The notes under the pieces were generated by a model. It had not been told where the DNA came from. It saw only the letters and a list, made by a program, of their open reading frames with translations, and ran no database searches. Positions 17,999-21,970 of a stretch of 21,970 bases of DNA are shown here, in pieces. The position numbers and the translations under genes were made by a program. The stretch lies in the NCBI GenBank assembly GCA_009926295.1, contig RFPF01000017.1:1-21970 (forward strand), given 5' to 3'. This DNA is from Planctomycetia bacterium (GTDB lineage: Bacteria > Planctomycetota > Planctomycetia > Pirellulales > UBA1268). Positions within the stretch are counted from its first letter, which is position 1; each line of letters begins with the position of its first letter.

Positions 17999-18991
17999 AT
18001 GGCAGGCTGCTCGGTATCCCCTGCCCGTGCGGACTCCGGCACCCTGCCCATCCCCGTCGGGGCCGACATGTCCTCTTCCCAGGCGCGGCCGATCACGCGG
18101 TCGCTCGATGAGGTGAGGGCCTTCATCGATCCCCGGCTCGAGGCGGCGCTCGATCTCTCCTCCGAGGCCGCCCCACGGCTGGTGGAGGCGATGCGGCACT
18201 CGCTGCTGGCGCCCGGGAAGCGGCTGAGGCCGGCGCTGGTGCTGTGGTCGGCCGAGGCTTGCGGTGGACGCTGGACAGACGCCGCGGCCGCGGCCGTCGC
18301 CGTCGAAATGATCCATGCCTATTCGCTCGTCCATGACGATCTGCCAGCCATGGACGACGACGATCTGCGGCGTGGCCGCCCGACCTGCCACAGGGCGTTC
18401 GACGAGGCGACGGCGATCCTCTGTGGTGACGCCCTCCAGGCGCTCGCCTTCGAGACGCTGGCACGTGACATGCCCCCGGCGGCGGCGGCCCGCGGATGCC
18501 TCGTGCTGGCCCGCGCGGCCGGTCCCGAAGCATTGGTGGGCGGCCAGGCCGACGACCTCGCCGCCGAGCGCGGCTGGATCGCCAGCATGGAACGGGCGGC
18601 GGCCGACGCGCAGGTGGCGTGGCTCGAGCGGATCCACCGCCGCAAGACCGGTGCGCTATTCCTCGCCGCGCTCGAGCTGGGCGGCCTGTCCGCGGGCGCA
18701 TCGGCCGCGCAGCTGGCGGCGCTCGCCGCCTACGGCCGCGGCTTCGGGCTCGCCTTCCAGATCGCCGACGACCTCCTCGACGCCGAGGGGGACGAGGCGA
18801 CGATGGGCAAGCGGGCGGGCAAGGACGCCGGCCGCGGCAAGCTTACGTTCCCCACGATCGTCGGCCGGGAGGAGAGCCGCGCCCGCGCCCGATCGCTCGG
18901 CGCCGAGGCGGCGGCGGCCGTGGCGGGCCTCGGCGGCGGGGCCGCGGCGCTCGAGGCGCTGGCACTCTGGATCGTCGCCCGGGATCATTGA
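17999..18991 (+). CDS. ispA: Polyprenyl synthetase, farnesyl diphosphate synthase type
   Basis: The enzyme condenses IPP with allylic diphosphates to give farnesyl (possibly geranylgeranyl) diphosphate. The ATG at 17999 has GGGGG 7 nt upstream and gives 330 residues; the in-frame ATG at 18068 (307 residues) fits the usual family length better and may be the true start. The first Asp-rich motif DDLPAMD is at residues 113-119 of the long form, preceded by MIHAYSLVH, almost as in E. coli IspA, with two extra residues in the motif (type II). RRGRPTCH follows. The second Asp-rich motif is in FQIADDLLDAEGD (DDLLD from 257). GKDAGRGKLTFPTIVG is the C-terminal signature. Tyr at position -5 before the first motif agrees with a C15 product. 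It lies 42 nt after xseB and 34 nt before dxs. Confidence 0.92.
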   Translation: MAGCSVSPARADSGTLPIPVGADMSSSQARPITRSLDEVRAFIDPRLEAALDLSSEAAPRLVEAMRHSLLAPGKRLRPALVLWSAEACGGRWTDAAAAAVAVEMIHAYSLVHDDLPAMDDDDLRRGRPTCHRAFDEATAILCGDALQALAFETLARDMPPAAAARGCLVLARAAGPEALVGGQADDLAAERGWIASMERAAADAQVAWLERIHRRKTGALFLAALELGGLSAGASAAQLAALAAYGRGFGLAFQIADDLLDAEGDEATMGKRAGKDAGRGKLTFPTIVGREESRARARSLGAEAAAAVAGLGGGAAALEALALWIVARDH

Positions 18992-19025
18992 AGCAGCCGA
19001 GCGACGCGGAGAACCTTACCCCCTC

Positions 19026-20951
19026 ATGGCCGAGATCCTTCCCTCCATAATCTCTCCGCGGGACCTCGCGTCACTTTCGCTGGAGCAGCTCGAGCAGCTC
19101 GCGGCCGAGATGCGCCGGGCCCTCACCGAAGTGGCGGCGACCCGCACGGCGCACTTCGCGTCGAACCTCGGCGTGGTCGAGCTGTGCCTGGCCCTGCACC
19201 GCGTCTTCGACTTCAGCCGCGACCGCCTCATCTGGGACACCGGTCACCAGATCTATCCCCACAAGCTCGTCACGGGGCGGTTCGGGCGGTTCGGCACGAT
19301 CCGCACGCGGGGCGGCCTGATGGGCTATCCCAACCCCGACGAGAGCCCGTACGACCTGTTCATGACGGGGCATGCCGGCTCGAGCGTGTCGACGGCCCTC
19401 GGGCTGGCCAGCGGCGACGCACTGCTCGGGCAGGCCGACCGGCACTCGGTCGCGGTGATCGGCGACGGCGCCCTCCCCTCCGGCATCGTGTTCGAGGCGC
19501 TCAACAACGCGGGCTTCCTCAAGAAGCGGCTGCTCGTGATCCTGAACGACAACAAGATGTCGATCTGCCCCCGGGTCGGAGGTCTCGCCGAATACCTCGA
19601 CACGATCCGCACCAACCCCTGGTACCGGGGGCTCAAGCAGCAGGCCGGCGAGTTCATCAAGGGCATGCCGATGGTGGGCGAGCAGATGGAGCGGATGCTG
19701 GGCACCGTGAAGGACTCCATCAAGAACACGCTCCACGGCGGCATGCTCTTCGAGGCGTTGGGGGTGCGGTACTTCGGCCCCGTGGAGGGGCATTCGCTGC
19801 CGAACCTCATTCGGTACCTCGAACTCGTCAAGGACGAGGAGGGGCCCGTTCTCCTCCACGTGCTCACCGAGAAGGGGCACGGTTTCAGGCCTGCGGAGGC
19901 TGACCCCGTCTTCTTTCACACCCCCGCGCCGTTCGAGTGCGACGACGACGACTGCATCGTGGCGATCAAGAAGTCGTCGGCCAAGGCCTACACCGACGTT
20001 GCGAGCGCCGCGATCGGCGCATGCCTGCGACGAGATCCGAGGGTCACCGTGCTCACCGCGGCGATGTGCCAGGGCAACAAGCTCGAGCCGGTGCGCGAGG
20101 AGTTTCCCGACCGGTTCTTCGATGTCGGCATCTGCGAGTCCCACGCCGTGGCATTCGCCGCCGGGCAGGCGAAGACCGGCTGCCGGCCGATCGTCGACAT
20201 CTACAGCACGTTCCTCCAGCGGTCGTTCGACCAGGTGTTCCAGGAAGTGTGCCTCCAGAATCTCCCGGTCGTCTTCATGCTCGACCGGGCGGGGCTCACG
20301 GGGCCCGACGGGCCGACGCACCACGGCGCCTTCGACCTCGGCTACATGCGGCTGTTCCCGAACATGACGGTGCTCTCCCCCGGCGACGAGCACGACCTCG
20401 TCGCCATGCTCGACTGGGCACTCGAGCAGCCCGGGCCGGTGGCGATCCGCTACCCCAAGACGGCGGTCGAACGTCTCGAGGGCCCGCGGGCCCCGATCGA
20501 GGTGGGCCGCGCCGAGCAGCTGGTGGAGGGTTCCGACGGCCTGATCCTGGCGTGTGGCACGCTCCTCGGCGGGGCTCTCGAGGCGGCGCGGATGCTGCGC
20601 GACGAGGGCCTCGAGGTCGGTGTCGTGAATGCGCGATTCGTCAAGCCGCTCGACACGAAGAGCCTGCTCGAACGGATCGAGGCGGCGCCGTGGGTCGTGA
20701 CCGTCGAGGAGAACGCCCTGCCGACCGGCTTCGGCAGCGCGGTGCTCGAGGCGGTGTCCGACGCCCGCATCGCCTGCGGCCCCGTCGTGCGTCTCGGACT
20801 GCCGGACCGCTTCGTGGAGCACGGAGAGCGGGGCGAGTTGCTCGCCGAATTGGGTCTCGATGCCACGGGCATCGCGAACGCGTGCCGCGGCCTGGCGCGT
20901 TCCTGCCGGCCGCTGTCGCACGCGGCTCCGACGAACACTCCCTGCCCATGA
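19026..20951 (+). CDS. dxs: 1-deoxy-D-xylulose-5-phosphate synthase
   Basis: Dxs makes DXP from pyruvate and glyceraldehyde-3-phosphate using thiamine diphosphate, the first step of the MEP isoprenoid pathway. The ATG at 19026 gives 641 residues, close to the family norm. Visible: RTAHFASNLGVVEL with His43 (usually GGHLASNLG, so two Gly are replaced), WDTGHQIYPHKLVTGR, GHAGSS, TPP/Mg site GDG (146-148) with NDNKMS (Asn174/176), FFDVGICESHAVAFAAG with catalytic Glu371 (E. coli Glu370; Gln after it is replaced by Ser), DIYSTFLQRSFDQV, and DRAGLTGPDGPTHHGAFDLGY. These substitutions match what I remember of planctomycete Dxs and support the taxonomic guess. All catalytic residues that I can locate are kept. 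GGAG lies 14 nt upstream of the start, rather far. The stop overlaps nadK as ATGA. Confidence 0.96.
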   Translation: MAEILPSIISPRDLASLSLEQLEQLAAEMRRALTEVAATRTAHFASNLGVVELCLALHRVFDFSRDRLIWDTGHQIYPHKLVTGRFGRFGTIRTRGGLMGYPNPDESPYDLFMTGHAGSSVSTALGLASGDALLGQADRHSVAVIGDGALPSGIVFEALNNAGFLKKRLLVILNDNKMSICPRVGGLAEYLDTIRTNPWYRGLKQQAGEFIKGMPMVGEQMERMLGTVKDSIKNTLHGGMLFEALGVRYFGPVEGHSLPNLIRYLELVKDEEGPVLLHVLTEKGHGFRPAEADPVFFHTPAPFECDDDDCIVAIKKSSAKAYTDVASAAIGACLRRDPRVTVLTAAMCQGNKLEPVREEFPDRFFDVGICESHAVAFAAGQAKTGCRPIVDIYSTFLQRSFDQVFQEVCLQNLPVVFMLDRAGLTGPDGPTHHGAFDLGYMRLFPNMTVLSPGDEHDLVAMLDWALEQPGPVAIRYPKTAVERLEGPRAPIEVGRAEQLVEGSDGLILACGTLLGGALEAARMLRDEGLEVGVVNARFVKPLDTKSLLERIEAAPWVVTVEENALPTGFGSAVLEAVSDARIACGPVVRLGLPDRFVEHGERGELLAELGLDATGIANACRGLARSCRPLSHAAPTNTPCP

Positions 20952-21904
20952 CCGCTGCGTCAACCGCCGACACCCGGTCACGGCTCCGCCCCGGACAGCC
21001 GGCACCGGCGGCCCTGCGCGTCGTGATCGTCGGACCCGCCGGCAACGCCGACGTCGATGCCGAGGCGCGCCGGCTCGAACGACGGCTCTCCGAGGGAGGC
21101 CACATGGCCGCCGTGCGGCTCGCGACCCGCGACGCCTGGGGGCAGGGCGGCTTTGCGGCGACGACCAGCGGCGGCGTCGACCTCGTGGTCGTCCTCGGCG
21201 GCGACGGGTCGATCCTGCGGACTGCCCGCTGGATGGGCTACGAGCAGGTGCCCGTGCTCGGGGTGAACCTGGGGACGCTCGGCTTCCTCGCCGCCTGCGC
21301 TCCCGACCGGGCCGACGCGGCGCTCGATGCCATCGCGACCGGACGATTCACGCACGTCGACCACCTGATGTTCGAGTGCGAGGTGAGGCGGGGCGGCCAC
21401 GTGATCCAGCTGGAACTCGGCCTCAACGAAACCTCTCTGCTGGCGGGACCGCCGTTCACGATGATCGAGATCGACCTGCACGTCGACGGGGAGTTCGCCA
21501 CCACCTATCGGGCTGACGGACTGATCGTGAGCACGCCCGTCGGCTCGACCGCCTACAACCTTTCCGCCGGCGGCCCGATCGTGCGCAAGGACCTCGATGC
21601 GTTCGTATTCACGCCGCTCAACCCCCACACGCTCACGAATCGCACCGTGGTCGATTCGGCGAGCCGGGCCTACGAGCTCGTCGTGCCGAGGCCCAACGCG
21701 GGCTCCGCCTGCGTGGTCGACGGCCGCGTCGTCACCAGCCTCCTTCCCGGCGACCGCGTCTCGGTCCGGCGGGCACGGCCGCGATTCACGCTCGTGGAGA
21801 CGGGGCACCAGGGCTACTACCGCACGTTGCGTGACAAGCTCGAGTGGGGCGGCGGACTCCGGGGTGCGGGCGGCCGCACCGCCGCGAGCCCCGAGGCGAT
21901 ATGA
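20948..21904 (+). CDS. nadK: NAD kinase
   Basis: NadK phosphorylates NAD to NADP in the cytosol; NADPH is consumed by the MEP pathway encoded next to it. The ATG at 20948 overlaps the dxs stop by 4 nt and gives 318 residues, slightly above the usual 280-300 because of an N-terminal extension of about 25 residues (Ser/Thr/Ala/Pro-rich). Visible motifs: VVVLGGDGSILRTAR with catalytic Asp86, VNLGTLGFLA, GLNETSLLAG (the NE motif that binds NAD), and ADGLIVSTPVGSTAYNLSAGGPIV, the conserved glycine-rich loop. FTLVETGHQGYYRTLRDKLEW is the typical C-terminal helix. The stop again overlaps a following start as ATGA. Confidence 0.95.
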   Translation: MTAASTADTRSRLRPGQPAPAALRVVIVGPAGNADVDAEARRLERRLSEGGHMAAVRLATRDAWGQGGFAATTSGGVDLVVVLGGDGSILRTARWMGYEQVPVLGVNLGTLGFLAACAPDRADAALDAIATGRFTHVDHLMFECEVRRGGHVIQLELGLNETSLLAGPPFTMIEIDLHVDGEFATTYRADGLIVSTPVGSTAYNLSAGGPIVRKDLDAFVFTPLNPHTLTNRTVVDSASRAYELVVPRPNAGSACVVDGRVVTSLLPGDRVSVRRARPRFTLVETGHQGYYRTLRDKLEWGGGLRGAGGRTAASPEAI

Positions 21905-21970
21905 GGCCGGCGGCCGGCGCGACGGCCCTCGTGGGAGTCGCCGTGCTGGTGTCGGCCGCCATGGCGGCCG
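21901..21970 (+). CDS. N-terminal fragment of an exported or membrane protein (cut by window end)
   Basis: The ATG at 21901 overlaps the nadK stop as ATGA. The 23 codons in view encode a short basic start followed by a hydrophobic stretch (ATALVGVAVLVSAAMAA), which looks like a signal peptide or a first membrane helix. Nothing else is visible, so no function can be given. Probably the next member of the xseA-nadK transcript. Confidence 0.5.
   Translation, partial: MRPAAGATALVGVAVLVSAAMAA

Overview
The window is a GC-rich bacterial chromosome segment, densely packed with mostly housekeeping genes. I see no rRNA, tRNA, CRISPR array, insertion sequence or phage gene. The likely source is a planctomycete (Pirellulales-like). 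This is an inference from three protein features: the SecA variant (about 1,100 residues, with extra blocks in the second nucleotide-binding domain and the helical scaffold), the Dxs variant (RTAHFASNLG near the N-terminus, GICESHAVAFAAG around the catalytic Glu), and a eukaryote-like UDPGP/UAP-family nucleotidyltransferase. No rRNA marker is present to confirm it. LPS-type genes (waaA) and secreted proteins with signal peptides show a diderm envelope.

Layout. (1) 1-6868, plus strand: secA (its 5' end lies outside the window), waaA (Kdo transferase), then metK behind its own well-formed promoter (-35 TTGCCG, 17 bp, -10 GATAAT) with a 13-nt palindrome on the -35. A four-helix membrane protein of unknown function and an unlisted 35-residue membrane microprotein follow. 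(2) 6865-11696, plus strand, very tightly packed: UDPGP-family uridylyltransferase, manC, a secreted alpha/beta hydrolase starting at TTG inside the manC 3' end, ruvX, and an atypical SDR epimerase. Consecutive genes overlap by 4 to 19 nt except at the manC leader. (3) 11783-16231, minus strand: a Prc/CtpA-type tail-specific protease with its own promoter, and a two-gene unit MFS transporter then two-domain CbiX chelatase, joined by a TGATG overlap. (4) 16267-21970, plus strand: xseA-xseB-ispA-dxs-nadK, followed by the first 23 codons of another gene. This is a DNA-repair plus isoprenoid-precursor cluster of a kind also seen in other bacteria.

The genes serve ordinary functions: protein export (secA), envelope sugars (waaA, UDPGP, manC), SAM supply (metK), 16S rRNA maturation/YqgF (ruvX), periplasmic proteolysis (prc), tetrapyrrole metal insertion (cbiX), exonuclease VII (xseAB), isoprenoid synthesis (dxs, ispA) and NADP supply (nadK).

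I did not find a convincing new multi-gene system. The observations most worth a second look are the SH3-like insertion in SecA, the metK promoter/operator arrangement, the 35-residue membrane microprotein coupled by ATGA to the UDPGP gene, and the membrane protein with a beta-rich C-terminal domain beside it.
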